Assembly: GCA_963575745.1 (NCBI GenBank)
Contig: CAUYUJ010015687.1
Span: forward strand, 1 to 64,000
Source of the DNA: Prorocentrum cordatum
Taxonomy: Eukaryota > Sar > Dinophyceae > Prorocentrales > Prorocentraceae
Reading direction: 5' to 3'
DNA: 64,000 bases
In this document: positions 42,317-52,980 of the stretch, piece by piece
Layout of the letters: each line of letters starts with the position of its first letter
Position numbering within the stretch: the stretch's first letter is position 1
The notes under the pieces: generated by a model
What the model was told of the DNA's origin: nothing
Seen by the model: the letters and a program-made list of their open reading frames with translations, nothing else
Databases searched by the model: none
Position numbers and translations under genes: made by a program

Positions 42317-42735
42317 CCATGTTAATCCCACCAGCCCTTTGGGCGTGAGTGGTTTAGAGAGCCCGCTCTGTTCTCAACCCCCCTTCTTCCCCTTCGGGGA
42401 GGGGTTTACCCCTCCCCCTACCCCCTCCCCCTGGGCCTGGAGAGGGCGCCTCGCGGGTCGTCAGGGGGGTCAAATTCGACTCCTGGGAGGGCTAAAAAAC
42501 GACACCCCTCACGAGGATTCTGGCCCCGACGGGGGGAGGGAGAAAAAACCCTCCCCTCTCCTTTGAAGCCCAAATCATTGATTTTACTACGGTGTTGGCC
42601 CCATTTTGGCCTTCTGAGGGGGCAGCGCTCATGAAAGCTCCCCTCTTCCTCCAAGGCAAAATCATTGATTTTACGAAGGTTTTGGGCTCATTTTGCCCTT
42701 CTGAGGGGACAGCGCTCATTAAAGCTCCCCTCTTC
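42317..42735. repeat. Unique sequence with an 88-bp duplication
   Basis: No gene. Two copies, starting near 42573 and 42659, of a segment with ATCATTGATTTTAC, CCTTCTGAGGGG and AGCGCTCAT(G/T)AAAGCTCCCCTC. Confidence 0.75.
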
Positions 42736-43055
42736 TTTGATCCACTCCCTCCAAGATGGCCCCAAGAAGCGCCCAGGAGGCACCAAGAGGCCCCAAGATG
42801 GCCCCAAGGGGCCCCCAGGAGGCCCCCAAGAGGCCTCCAAGATGCCCCCAAGAGGCCCCCAAAAGGCCCCAAGAGGCTCCCCCGAGGCACCCAAGACGCT
42901 CCTGGAAGCCCCTGGGGCCGCCAAGAGGCCCCCAAGACGCCCCAAACGGCCTCCAAGAGGCCCCCAAGAGGCCCGAAGAGGCTCCCCCAAGGCACCCAAG
43001 ACGCTCCTAGAAGCCACTGGGGCCGCCAAGAGGCCCCCAAGACGCCCCAAAAGGG
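42735..43055. repeat. CCAAGAGGCCCC satellite
   Basis: Dense CCAAGAGGCCCC/CCAAGATGGCCCC words. It contains a near-identical tandem duplication of about 120 bp (CACCCAAGACGCTCCT(G/A)GAAG at about 42889 and 42996). Confidence 0.85.
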
Positions 43056-43490
43056 GACGAGGTGCCCGAACGCCTCACGCCACGAGGAGCCCGAACGACT
43101 CACACCAGGACGAGGGGCCCGAACGACTCACACCACGAAGAGCCCGAACGACTCACACCAGAAGGAGGGGCCCGAACGACTCACACCAGGACGAGGCGCC
43201 CGAACGACTCACACCACGAGGAGCCCGAACGACTCACACCACGACGAGGGCCCCGAACGACTCACACCACGAGGAGCCCGAACGAGTCACACCAGGAGGA
43301 GGGGCCCGAACGACTCACACCAGGACGAGGGGCCCGAACAACTCACACCACGAGAAGCCCGAACGACTCACACCAGGACGAAGAGCCCGAACGACTCACA
43401 CCACGAAGAGCCCGAACGACTCACACCAGGAAGAAGGGCCCGAACGACTCACACCAGGAAGAGAAACCCCAAACGACTGAAACCACGAGG
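43055..43490. repeat. 25/27-bp minisatellite
   Basis: About 16 copies of CCCGAACGACTCACACC followed by ACGAAGAG, AGGACGAGGG or AGGAGGAGGG. Unit length alternates between 25 and 27, so reading frame is not kept and coding is unlikely. Confidence 0.9.
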
Positions 43491-43734
43491 AGCGCTTTCT
43501 CTCCCTCCTCCTCCGCCTCGTCCTTCTCCCGCTCCCACCACAAGGAGGATGTACAAGGAGGCGGGAGAAAGGAGGAACAGGGGAGATATGCGGGGGCAGG
43601 CGGAAACACGCTTGAAAAACACGACTGTCGGCATGCTTCGCAAGAGTTGCTGTTTTGAGATGGGCTGGTGGGGATACGCGAAGCGTAAAGAATTGCCCTA
43701 TCGGAAACCGACGGTTTTTGCTTATTGAAGCTGT
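43491..43734. other. Short unique link
   Basis: Mixed sequence with a small CTCCTCC patch; no gene. Confidence 0.5.
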
Positions 43735-45640
43735 ATTGGGGTGCCCTCTTTTTGTGCTTTTCTGGGTCTCTTCGGAACTTCTTGGGGCTTCTTGGGCGCT
43801 TCTTGGAGCCTCCTGGGGTCTCCTGGGGGCCTCTTGGGCCAAAACGCTCGAATCTTCTGTTCCTCGTCCCCGTCTTGGGCGGCGCCTTGGGGCGTTCTTG
43901 GGCGGTTGAGGCGTCTCGTGGGCCGTCTTGGCCCCCTCGTGGGCCGTCTTGGAGACCTCTTGGGGGCATCCTCGACCGTCTTGGGTGCCTCTTGGGCCGT
44001 CTTGGACGCAGTGGAAGCCCAAAAGGCGAACACGCCAAAAACATCAGTTCTCCTATCGGAAACCGACGATTGTTGCTTTTCTGGGGCTCTCTTGGGGTGC
44101 CCCTTGGGGCGTGTTCGGGGCCTCTTTTGGTGTTTTGTTCGGGTCTCATGGAAGCCTGTTGGGGCTTCTTGGGCGCTTCTTGAAGCCTCTTGGGATCTCC
44201 TGGGGGCCTCTTGGGTCAAAGCGCTAGAATCTTCGGTTCCCAGTCCCCGTCTTGGGCGCCGACTTGGGGCGTTCCTGGGCGGTTTGGGCGCCTCGGGGGC
44301 CGTCTTGGCCCCCTCGTGGGCCGTCTTGGAGCCCTCTTCGGGGCATCCTCGACCGTCTTGGGTGCCTCTTGGGCTGTCTTGGACGCAGTGGAAGCCCAAA
44401 AGGCGAACACACCAAAAATATAAGTTGCCCGATCGGAAACCTACGATTTCTCCTTGTTGGGGCTCTATTGGGGTGCCCCTTGGGGCGTGTTCGGGGCTTG
44501 TTTTGGTGTTTTTGTCTGGTCTCCTGGGAACCTCTTGGGGCTTCTTGGGCGCTTCTTGGAGCCTCTTGGGGTCTCCTGGGGGCCTCTTGGGCCAAAACGC
44601 TAGCATCTTCGGTTCCTCGTCCCCGTCTTGGGCGCCGGCTTGGGGCGTTCTTTGGTGGTTTAAGCGTCTCGTGGGCCGTCTTGGCCCCCTCATGGGCCGT
44701 CTTGGAGCCCTCTTGGGGGCATCCTCGACCGTCTTGGGTGCCTCTTGGGCCGTCTTTCTTGGACGCAGTGGAAGCCCAAAAGGCGAACACGCCAAAAACA
44801 TCAGTTCTCCGATCGGAAACCGACGACTTTTGTTTGTCTGGGGCTCTATTGGGGTGCCCCTTGGGGCGTCTTCGGGGCCTCTTTTGGTGTTTTGTTCGGG
44901 TCTCATGGGAACCTCTTGGGGCTTCTTGGGCGCTTCTTGGAGCCTCCTGGGGGCCTCTTGGGCCAAAACGCTCGAATCTTCGGTTCCTCGTCCCCGTCTT
45001 GGGCGCCGCCTTGGGGCGTTCCAGGGCTGTTTGGGCACCTCAGGGGCCGTCTTGGCCCCCTCGTGGGCCGTCTTGGAGCCCTCTTGGGGGCATCCTCGAC
45101 CGTCTTGGGTGCCTCTTGGGCCGTCTTGGACGCAGTGGAAGCCCAAAAGGCGAACACACCAAAAATATAAGTTTCCCTATCGGAAACCTACGATTTTTGC
45201 TTGTTGGGGCTCTATTGGGGTGCCCCTTGGGGCGTGTTCGGGGCCTCTTTTGGTATTTTTTCGGGTCTCCTGGGAACCTCTTGGGGCTTCTTGGGCGCTT
45301 CTTGGAGCCTCCTGGGGTCTCCTGGGGGCCTCTTGGGCCGAAACGCTCGAATCTTCTGTTCCTCGTCCCCGTCTTGGGCGGCGCCTTGGGGCGTTCTTGG
45401 GCGGTTGAGGCGTCTCGTGGGCCGTCTTGGCCCCCTCGTGGGCCGTCTTGGAGCCCTCTTGGGGGCATCCTCGACCGTCTTGGGTGCCTCTTGGGCCGTC
45501 TTGGACGCAGTGGAAGCCCAAAAGGCAAACACGCCAAACACATTAGTTTTCCTATGGGAAATCGACGATGTTTGTTTATCGGGGCTCTCTCGGGGTGCCT
45601 CTTGGGGCGTCTTCGGGGCCTTCGGGGGCATTCTTGGCGT
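43735..45640. repeat. 375-bp tandem TCTTGG satellite, five units
   Basis: GGACGCAGTGGAAGCCCAAAA recurs near 44004, 44381, 44761, 45128 and 45503 (spacings 367-380). Each unit has an A/T-richer core (CCGAT/CCTATCGGAAACC(G/T)ACGA) and a body of TCTTGGG words. The 300-550 codon ORFs on both strands follow from the absence of stops in the words. Confidence 0.93.
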
Positions 45641-45815
45641 CATGGGAGTCGTCTTGAACGGCATCCGGAACCATCGGAGCGCGTTTTCGAGCGTTCCGAA
45701 GCCATCTTCGGGCGATCTTGGACGGCCCCTGGCGCTCCAAGGCTCCCGGCGCGCCAGGCCCCACATTTGCGGTCGGGGTCCCGACCCCTAGCCCCCGGAC
45801 CGGGTCCCCCGTTAT
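45641..45815. repeat. TCTTGG-family terminal module (copy 1)
   Basis: Ends CCACATTTGCGGTCGGGGTC, CCGGACCGGGTCCC, CGTTAT. The same terminal text closes the units at about 50612, 51458 and 54640, just before a (TA)n run. Confidence 0.8.
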
Positions 45816-45819
45816 GCAT

Positions 45820-45885
45820 ACACACACACACATATATATATACATATACATACATATATGTATGTATATATGTGTGTAGATGTAT
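45820..45885. repeat. CA/TA microsatellite
   Basis: CACACACACACATATATATATACATA and similar text directly after the terminal module. Confidence 0.93.
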
Positions 45886-45976
45886 GAATAAATCATCGAG
45901 ATAACGCCCGTGACCAATGACCAACCCCCTAACCCCGGTCACGCCCGTTATCGCCAGGGGGTAAACATCTGTCTCG

Positions 45977-46125
45977 AGTGAGTCTGAGGATGAGTGTATA
46001 TGAGTGTGAGTGGTCTGTGTGTGAGTGGGCCTGTGTGAGTGATCCTGAGTGTGAGGGAGTCTGAGCGTGGGAGTCTACGTTGGGTGTGAGTGAGTCTGAG
46101 TATGAGTGAGTCTGAATACGAAGCA
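45977..46125. repeat. TGAGTCTGAGTGTG minisatellite (3)
   Basis: GTGAGTGAGTCTGAGTATGAG-type words as at 33.4 and 34.1 kb. The stretch 45886-46380 has no other recognised feature. Confidence 0.8.
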
Positions 46126-46381
46126 GCAGAAGGCGGAAGGGAGTCAGGAGGTGGTGGCGTCACACGACTAACAAAAAACCCATATTAGGATGTGGGGGCA
46201 ATGTTTCTGGATGCGAGCGCTGTGATGTTGACAGTGAGTGCTGCGTTTGAACTGTGGTCTATCACCGTGCGGCGGTGCGTTTTAGCCTCTAGCAGCACAC
46301 AGTTCGGGGTCAGCAAACGCAGGATCTTGCCAGACGTTGCGTTTTGGCTGAACACCGCCAGAGCTGATTCCCTTCTTCAAC

Positions 46382-46640
46382 TCACCGACCGACTGCTTCG
46401 ACGGGGAAGGCTACCAGCTCTGGGCCCCGAATGGAGCTGTCGCCCCAGATCTCCCCAACGACGAAGCCCTGCTTCTCGGACGCGCAGGTGTCGCTGCCGC
46501 CGCCGCCGACCACCCAGTTCGTGTTCGGGGCGATGGATATGCCGGACTGGTCAGTAGTCTGGCGGTGGGCGCCAAAGTAGGTGATGCTGTGAGAGGAGTC
46601 GTCCCTAGTACAGAGGGCGGGCGCCAACCACACCTACACC
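46382..46640 (-). CDS. Phosphatase-like gene, last exon (probable)
   Basis: Encodes SITYFGAHRQTTDQSGISI, PNTNWVVGGGGSDTC, EIWGDSS and ends TGA at 46382. The YFGAHR.TTDQ stretch corresponds to the GHxH metal-site loop of purple-acid-type phosphatases, with Gln in place of the second His. An AG acceptor (GTACTAG) precedes it near 46613. Exact acceptor position is uncertain, because the phase fits only with some choices. Confidence 0.65.
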
Positions 46641-46754
46641 AGACCTGGCCAAACCCGTCCTGGATTCAAGATCCACGTCACACGTCTTCCTGGCCACACA
46701 CGCACCGATCCCGAGTCCAGGCTGGGTCTGGCCTGACGTGGCGTGGGTGCGATT

Positions 46755-46966
46755 TTTGTACCCTCCGGCGTGAGGGTCTCCAGGAAATCCGGAGACGAGA
46801 CGAGGAAGTCGGTCGGGTAGTGGGAAAAGACCACCAGCGACTTCTGCCTTGAACTCTTCACGCGCTCGTAGAACAAGTTCAAAGACCTCTGCGTGCGGTT
46901 CTTCATGGTCCCCGCACACATGAAGGAGCAGGTGGTCTTGAAGCAATCCTTCAACGCGGTGCACAC
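46755..46966 (-). CDS. Phosphatase-like gene, exon with HYP motif
   Basis: Encodes CTALKDCFKTTCSFMCAG, then RSLNLFYERVKSSRQKSL and VVFSHYPTDFLVSSPDFLET. SHYP is the metallophosphoesterase motif whose His binds metal. The open frame ends in non-protein-like text after LTPEG, where a GTACAA donor is present, so an intron of about 120-140 bp probably leads to the last exon. The upstream join to the large exon passes through a GTC/GAC repeat. Confidence 0.7.
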
Positions 46967-46969
46967 CGA

Positions 46970-47070
46970 ATGGCGACGACGTCGACGACGACGACGACGA
47001 CTGTCTGCGTCGTCGTCACGACGCGGACGCCGTCGACGACGACGACGTCGACATAGGCCGACGACGATGC
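46970..47070. repeat. GAC/GTC triplet tract at an exon edge
   Basis: ACGACGTCGACGACGACGAC-type sequence. The large exon reads through it as VVVVDGVRVV... and then leaves frame with the next exon, so the tract is probably intronic. Confidence 0.8.
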
Positions 47071-48561
47071 GCCCGAGATCGACGCGAAGCGATCCTGGAA
47101 CGCGTTGGCCTGCTCCACTCCACTGGTCCCGAGGTCGGCGCCATTTTGGAAATCGTTGAGGTCCAACCCCACGAGCTCGATGCCCAGCGCCGGGTACTCG
47201 AGGGAGTAGCTGGTGCCTGGCATCTGGAACCGATCCAGGTTGTCCTTGTCAAAGTTGACCTGGGCGCATTCCTCGTCCTGCATGGTGCAGGCGCAGGGGT
47301 CCTTTCGGTAGTCTCGGTCGCCGTATACGCTGTACCAGGGTACCTGTCTGAGCTGCGGGCTATATACCTCGCGCCACTTCGTGTCCCACTGAGGGTCGAC
47401 ACTGCTCTCAACGCCTGCGGAGTAAAAGGAATCTCCCAAATTGATCACAAACTTGACGTCCCCGAGCTCGGTCGCTTTGCTGTCCATCGCGCCCGCGATG
47501 TCGAGCTGGCATTCCTGGGTGATGCCCGATGCACTTGGGTCCCAGCCCCAGTCGCCAACGACCAAGAAGGAGCCCCGACGAATCACAGGGGCCTCCGCGA
47601 CGCCAGGCGTCTTCGGGCCAAGCGCCTTGCAAGTCCAATTGTGGTCCGCCCGGTCCTCCGGCTGCGGGCCCGGGATACACTCTGGCTTGCAAGTGCTCCA
47701 GCCCTCGTTCTTCTCGAAGCACTGCATGCCAGGTTCGCGGCAGCACCGCCTATCACTGCAGATCTCCCCGCTGCCCGCGCAACTCCCTGCGACCCACTCT
47801 GGCAGCGGCCTGTCCGACACATTGGGTAGGGCCTGGCCGGGTGTGCGCGGGCCGACCTCCAGGCAGGTCCATGGCGTGCCGTCCTCGTAGTCCTCGAAAT
47901 CGGGGCCAGGTATGCACGCCGTCTTGCACCTTGCGAACGTGTCGTCCTTTGCGTAGCATTGCATGCCGGGCTCGCTGCAGCACCGCGTGTCGTGGCAATT
48001 CGTGCCAATCTGCGAACACCTGCTCTCTACCCAATCGGGCACCAACATCTTTGTCCAATTGAAGTTGGCGCCCGTCCCGGGGGTGCGCGGCCCGAGCCCC
48101 TTGCAAGACCACACGGAAAACTCCTCTTCTGTCATGTCTGGGCCAGCCCTGCACTCTGGCTTACAGAACGCGGCCGTGCTGTTCTTCTCGTAGCACCGCT
48201 CTCCAGCAGCCGTGCAGCAGCGGGACACCTGACAATTCACGCCCGCGGCGACGCAGTCCTTCAATGTCGGGGGCCCCGAGGCCAAGGCGGCTGGCGCCCA
48301 CACGGCCGCGGCCGAGTCAGATGTGCTCGGCATGGTGGTGCTGTCCTCCCCTGCGACGAGGCCCCAAGAAGGAGCCGAAGTTCGAGGTTTCAGGTCATCG
48401 AATGTCGAGCTCTCCTCCGGCGTGGTGGTCGGCGCCGTGGTCGGACGCGCATCGGCGACAGGCGCCAGGTCGGCCATCTGCTCCGCGAGGTCTCCCACCG
48501 GGGCCGGAGAGGGCGATACCGCCAACGCCGCCTCGCCAGCGTCGGGTCGGGGACACACAAA
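47050..48561 (-). CDS. Cys-rich purple-acid-phosphatase-like protein, main exon
   Basis: After a Pro/Ala/Thr-rich leader come three Cys repeats of the form C-x5-7-C-x4-CC-x6-C-x8-C-x3-C ... W-x-C, each closing with GP(R/K)TPG (e.g. RCCSEPGMQCYAKDD, RCCREPGMQCFEKNE). The metallophosphoesterase follows: FLVVGDWGWDP (metal Asp), FVINLGDSFYSAGV (second Asp and Tyr), WYSVYGDRDYRKDP where GNHDYRGD is usual, and IELVGLDLND. Family members hydrolyse phosphomonoesters. Asn-to-Asp and His-to-Arg at the GNHD site could weaken or abolish activity. The frame start is not an ATG, so the N-terminus is in an earlier exon. A stop at 48568-48570 limits the exon. Confidence 0.85.
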
Positions 48562-48779
48562 CTCGGGTCAGCCAGGGCCCTGCCGCGAAGCCAGGCCAAC
48601 CGCTGAGTAACTCCCAAACCTGGGTCAGCGGAGGGCGCAACAGGAGAATCGGCCCCACGTGGCGCCCGAGAGGTCAGCCAGAGGTTGGGTGACCCCCTTT
48701 GGCGCTGACCCCTGGAGCCTGAGCCCCGACAGCGCCGACCCCCGACAACACCGGGGCCTCGGAGCCGCGCCAGTCCGCT

Positions 48780-49039
48780 CCTCGCCCTGCTGTGACGGAG
48801 AGGCTGGCAGCTGGGTCAGAGAGCGGCTCCATGGGCACCTCCAGGGTGCGGTCGTGCTCGAAACCGCCCTCACCCGCCGCGCGGTTCACGGCACTCTGGC
48901 CCGTCTGATAAAAGAGAACGAGCACGAAGGAGGCCACGAGGCACACGGCGGCCACAATCAGGATCGTGGAGCGGCACCTCGGCTGGCAAAACCGCGGTCG
49001 GCCCCAGGACGGCCCAAAATGCACCAAAAACAGCCGCAA
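48780..49039 (-). CDS. Phosphatase-like gene, N-terminal membrane-anchor exon (probable)
   Basis: Open frame with CQPRCRSTILIVAAVCLVAS followed by FVLVLFYQ, about 20 hydrophobic residues after a basic stretch, which suggests a type II signal anchor. A polar stem (RTLEVPMEPLSDPAAS) follows and could lead into the Pro/Thr-rich start of the main exon about 200 bp downstream. No in-frame ATG is seen in this exon, so the start lies further upstream or is supplied by a spliced 5' exon. Linking it to the phosphatase exon is inference from order, strand and the need for an anchor or signal. Confidence 0.55.
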
Positions 49040-49130
49040 CGGGCCCCGACGGAGTGGACTGAACGGTGGTCCACCCGTGTTTCCCGCGAAGCGGTTCGTA
49101 AAATTACAGCAACTATAAATATATATATGC

Positions 49131-49170
49131 TAGAACCACGCGCGCGCTTCGCGCGCGCTTAGGTTCTAGC
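49131..49170. repeat. CTAGAACC / GGTTCTAG hairpin 1
   Basis: 40-bp imperfect palindrome: outer arms CTAGAACC and GGTTCTAG, inner arms CGCGCGCGC and GCGCGCGCG around TTC. It is preceded by a TATATATATG run and followed by the TCTTGG unit. Confidence 0.9.
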
Positions 49171-50621
49171 TAGGAGGCGAGCTTGAGTCAACGAAAGTCG
49201 CAGGGAAGGGGGCAGGGGGAAGAAGGCCAGAGATCGCTGAAGGATACAAATACTGGAACCCTCTTGTGATTTTGTGGGGGGCCTCGTCCGGCCGCTCGCT
49301 GGGAGTTTGACGTAGCTTCTCGGGAGCCTCTGAACCTGTCGGGGGCCTCCTGGAAGCAGGTTCGAAGCATTTTGGGGGCCGATTTGGGGCTTCTCGGGGC
49401 CTCCTTTGGGCCTCTTGGGGGTCTCCTGGGGCCTCTTGAGGGGCCTCCTTGGGGCCTCCTGGCGGCCTCTTGGGGCGGAAGGCTCGAGCTTGCGGTTCGT
49501 GGTCCCCCTCTGGGCCCCCTCTTGGGCCCGTCTTGGGGCCCTCTTGGGCCATCTTGGGCGCCTCTTGGGCCGTCTTGGGGCCCTCTTGGGCTGTCCTGGG
49601 GCCCTCTTGGAAGCTTCTTGGGCCGTCTTGGGGCGGTCTTGGAGGCCTCTTGGGCCGTCTTGGACGCGGTGAAAGCCCAAGATGCGAACATGCGACAAAT
49701 ATACGTTTTCCCATAGGAATGGCACGATTTTTGTTTTTTGGACCTCTCTTGGGGTGCCTCTCGGAACGTCTTGGGCTGATTTTGGAAGCCTTTTGGCGCC
49801 TCTGGGCGGCGTTTTGGCGCCTCCTGGGATATGTTGGGCCGGAAGCTCGGAATTCGAGAGTGGCTTTCTCCTTCTGGGACCCCTCTCGAAGTCGTCTTGG
49901 GGTTCTCTTGGGCCGTCTTGGGGCCGTCCTGAGCCACTCGTGCGCAGCCTTGGAGCGCTCCCGGAGGCCTCCTAGGCCGTCTTGGAGGCCTCTTGGGCCG
50001 TCTTGGACGCGGTGAAAGCCCACGATGCGAACATGCGAAAAATATACTCTCTCGGGGTGCCTCTCGGAACGTCTTGGGGTGCTTTTGGGAGCCTTTTGGC
50101 GCCTCTTGGCGGCATTTTGGCGCCTCCTGGAGCCTCTTGGGCCGGAAGCTCGGAATTCGAGGTTGGCTTTCTCCGTCTGGGACCCCTCTCGAACTCGTCT
50201 TGGGGCTCTCTTCGGCCGTCTTGGGGCCGTCCTGGGCCACTCGTGCGCAGCCTTGGAGCGCTCCCGGAGGCCTCGTAGACCGTCTTGGGCGCCTCTTGGG
50301 CCGTCTTGGACGCGGTGAAAGCCCAAGAGGCGAACATGCGAAAAATATACGTTTTCCCATAGGAATGGCACGATTTTTGCTTCTTGGGCCTCTCTTGGGC
50401 TGCCTCTCGGAGCGTCTTGGAGGCTTCTGGGACCTTCTTGGTGTCATGACAGGCGTCTTGGAAGGCATCTGGAGCCATCGGAGCGCGTTCCGAAGCCGCC
50501 TGCGAACGATCTTGGACGGCGTCCGGCGGTCCGACGAGCCTCCGGGCCCCCCGGGGCCCACATTTGTGGTCGAGGTCCCGGCCCCGGGCCCCCGGACCCG
50601 GTGCGCCGTTATATGTATATA
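49131..50621. repeat. Hairpin-bounded TCTTGG unit 1 (1491 bp)
   Basis: Runs from hairpin 1 to hairpin 2. It contains three A/T-rich cores (GTGAAAGCCCA(A/C)GA(G/T)GCGAAC and, in two, CGTTTTCCCATAGGAATGGC) about 330-360 bp apart and ends with the CCGTTATATGTATATA terminal module. Its first 560 bp are nearly identical to 50622-51180 and 51468-52060. Confidence 0.88.
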
Positions 50622-51467
50622 CTAGAACCACGCGCGCGCTTCGCGCGCGTTTAGGTTCTAGCTAGGAGGCGAGCTTGAGTCAACGAAAGTCGCAGGGAAG
50701 GGGGCAGGGGGAAGAAGGCCAGAGAGCGCTGAAGGATACAAATACTGGAACCCTCTTGTGATTTTGTGGGGGGCCTCGTCCGGCCGCTCGCTGGGAGTTT
50801 GACGTAGCTTCTCGGGAGCCTCTGAACCTGTCGGGGGCCTCCTGGAAGCAGGTTCGAAGCATTTTGGGGGCCGATTTGGGGCTTCTCGGGGCCTCCTTTG
50901 GGCCTCTTGGGGGTCTCCTGGGGCCTCTTGAGGGGCCTCCTTGGGGCCTCCTGGCGGCCTCTTGGGGCGGAAGGCTCGAGCTTGCGGTTCGTGGTCCCCC
51001 TCTGGGCCCCCTCTTGGGCCCGTCTTGGGGCCCTCTTGGGCCATCTTGGGCGCCTCTTGGGCCGTCTTGGGGCCCTCTTGGGCTGTCCTGGGGCCCTCTT
51101 GGAAGCTTCTTGGGCCGTCTTGGGGCGGTCTTGGGCGCCTCTTGGGCCGTCTTGGACGCGGTGAAAGCCCAAGAGGCGAACATGCGAAAAATATACGTTT
51201 TCCCATAGGAATGGCACGATTTTTGCTTCTTGGGCCTCTCTTGGGCTGCCTCTCGGAGCGTCTTGGAGGCTTCTGGGACCTTCTTGGTGTCATGACAGGC
51301 GTCTTGGAAGGCATCTGGAGCCATCGGAGCGCGTTCCGAAGCCGCCTGCGAACGATCTTGGACGGCGTCCGGCGGTCCGACGAGCCTCCGGGCCCCCCGG
51401 GGCCCACATTTGTGGTCGAGGTCCCGGCCCCGGGCCCCCGGACCCGGTGCGCCGTTATATGTATATA
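50622..51467. repeat. Hairpin-bounded TCTTGG unit 2 (846 bp)
   Basis: Starts with hairpin 50622-50661 and ends at the next hairpin. It equals unit 1 with the two middle modules (about 650 bp) removed, so the tandem array varies by loss or gain of whole modules. Confidence 0.88.
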
Positions 51468-52184
51468 CTAGAACCACGCGCGCGCTTCGCGCGCGCTTAG
51501 GTTCTAGCTAGGAGGCGAGCTTGAGTCAACGAAAGTCGCAGGGAAGGGGGCAGGGGGAAGAAGGCCAGAGAGCGCTGAAGGATACAAATACTGGAACCCT
51601 CTTGTGATTTTGTGGGGGGCCTCGTCCGGCCGCTCGCTGGGAGTTTGACGTAGCTTCTCGGGAGCCTCTGAACCTGTCGGGGGCCTCCTGGAAGCAGGTT
51701 CGAAGCATTTTGGGGCCGATTTGGGGCTTCTCGGGGCCTCCTTTGGGCCTCTTGGGGGTCTCCTGGGGCCTCTTGAGGGGCCTCCTTGGGGCCTCCTGGC
51801 GGCCTCTTGGGGCGGAAGGCTCGAGCTTGCGGTTCGTGGTCCCCCTCTGGGCCCCCTCTTGGGCCCGTCTTGGGGCCCTCTTGGGCCATCTTGGGCGCCT
51901 CTTGGGCCGTCTTGGGGCCCTCTTGGGCTGTCCTGGGGCCCTCTTGGAAGCTTCTTGGGCCGTCTTGGGGCGGTCTTGGAGGCCTCTTGGGCCGTCTTGG
52001 ACGCGGTGAAAGCCCAAGAGGCGAACATGCGAAAAATATACGTTTTCCCATAGGAATGGCACGATTTTTACCTAACAGCGAAGATTGATAGGTTTCTAGT
52101 GGGCTAAAAAGAGCTCACAGATCACTCCACAGGGGGGTCCGGGCAGGTGTTGGGAGTTGCCGGGCGGCAGGGTGCCCATCTCGT

Positions 52185-52980
52185 TTTTCACCAACAGTCA
52201 CACACTTCGTGCTCTTCGACTTCCCAGAACTCCATTCCCAGGCTCATTCTGAATAACCGGATGCAACAGTCACACACTTCGTGCTCTTCGAGATCCCAGA
52301 ATTCCATTCCCGGGCCACATTTTGGATGCCCGGAGCCAACTGTAGGCCACTTCCTGGTCTTCGAGTTCCCAGAACTCCACTCCCGGGCCACATTTTGAAT
52401 GCCCGGAGCCAACTGTAGGCCACTTCGTGCTCTTCGACTTCCCAGAACTCCATTCCCAGGCTCATTCTGAATAACCGGATGCAACAGTCACACACTTCGT
52501 GCTCTTCGAGATCCCAGAACGCCATTCCCGGGCCACCTTTAGAATAACCGGATGCAACAGTCACACACTTCGTGCTCTTCGAGTTCCCAGAACTCCATTC
52601 CCGGGCCACATTCTGGAGGGCCGGATGCAACAGTCACACACTTCGTGCTCTTCGAGTTCCCAGAATTCCATTCCCGGGCCACATTTTGGATGCCCGGAGC
52701 CAACTGTAGGCCACTTCGTGCTCTTCGAGTTCCCAGAACTCCATTCCCGGGCCACATTTTGGATGCCCGGAGCCAACTGTAAGCCACTTCGTGCTCTTCG
52801 AGTTCCCAGAACTCCATTCCCGGGCCACATTTTGAATGCCCGGAGCCAACTGTAGGCCACTTCGTGCTCTTCGAGTTCCCAGAACTCCATTCCCGGGCCA
52901 CATTTTGAATGCCCGGAGCCAACTGTAGGCCACTTCGTGCTCTTCGAGTCCCAGAACTCCATTCCTGGGCCACATTTTCA
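52185..52980. repeat. 73-bp tandem array with two linker types
   Basis: About 11 units containing CTTCGTGCTCTTCGA, TCCCAGAACTCCATTCC and CGGGCCACATT. Linkers are either TGAATAACCGGATGCAACAG plus TCACACA, or GGATGCCCGGAGCCAACTGT plus AGGCCA. ORFs across it are repeat translations. Confidence 0.93.

Noticed and set aside
43741-45408. 555-codon plus-strand ORF and a 474-codon minus-strand ORF over the same satellite
   Set aside because: Both are translations of TCTTGG words that lack stop codons. They repeat with the 375-bp unit and overlap each other on opposite strands.
49166-50571. 400-457 codon Arg/Pro/Gln-rich minus-strand ORFs
   Set aside because: Same satellite effect. The conserved MPFLWENVYFSHV start is the A/T-rich core of the unit, and frames differ between copies.
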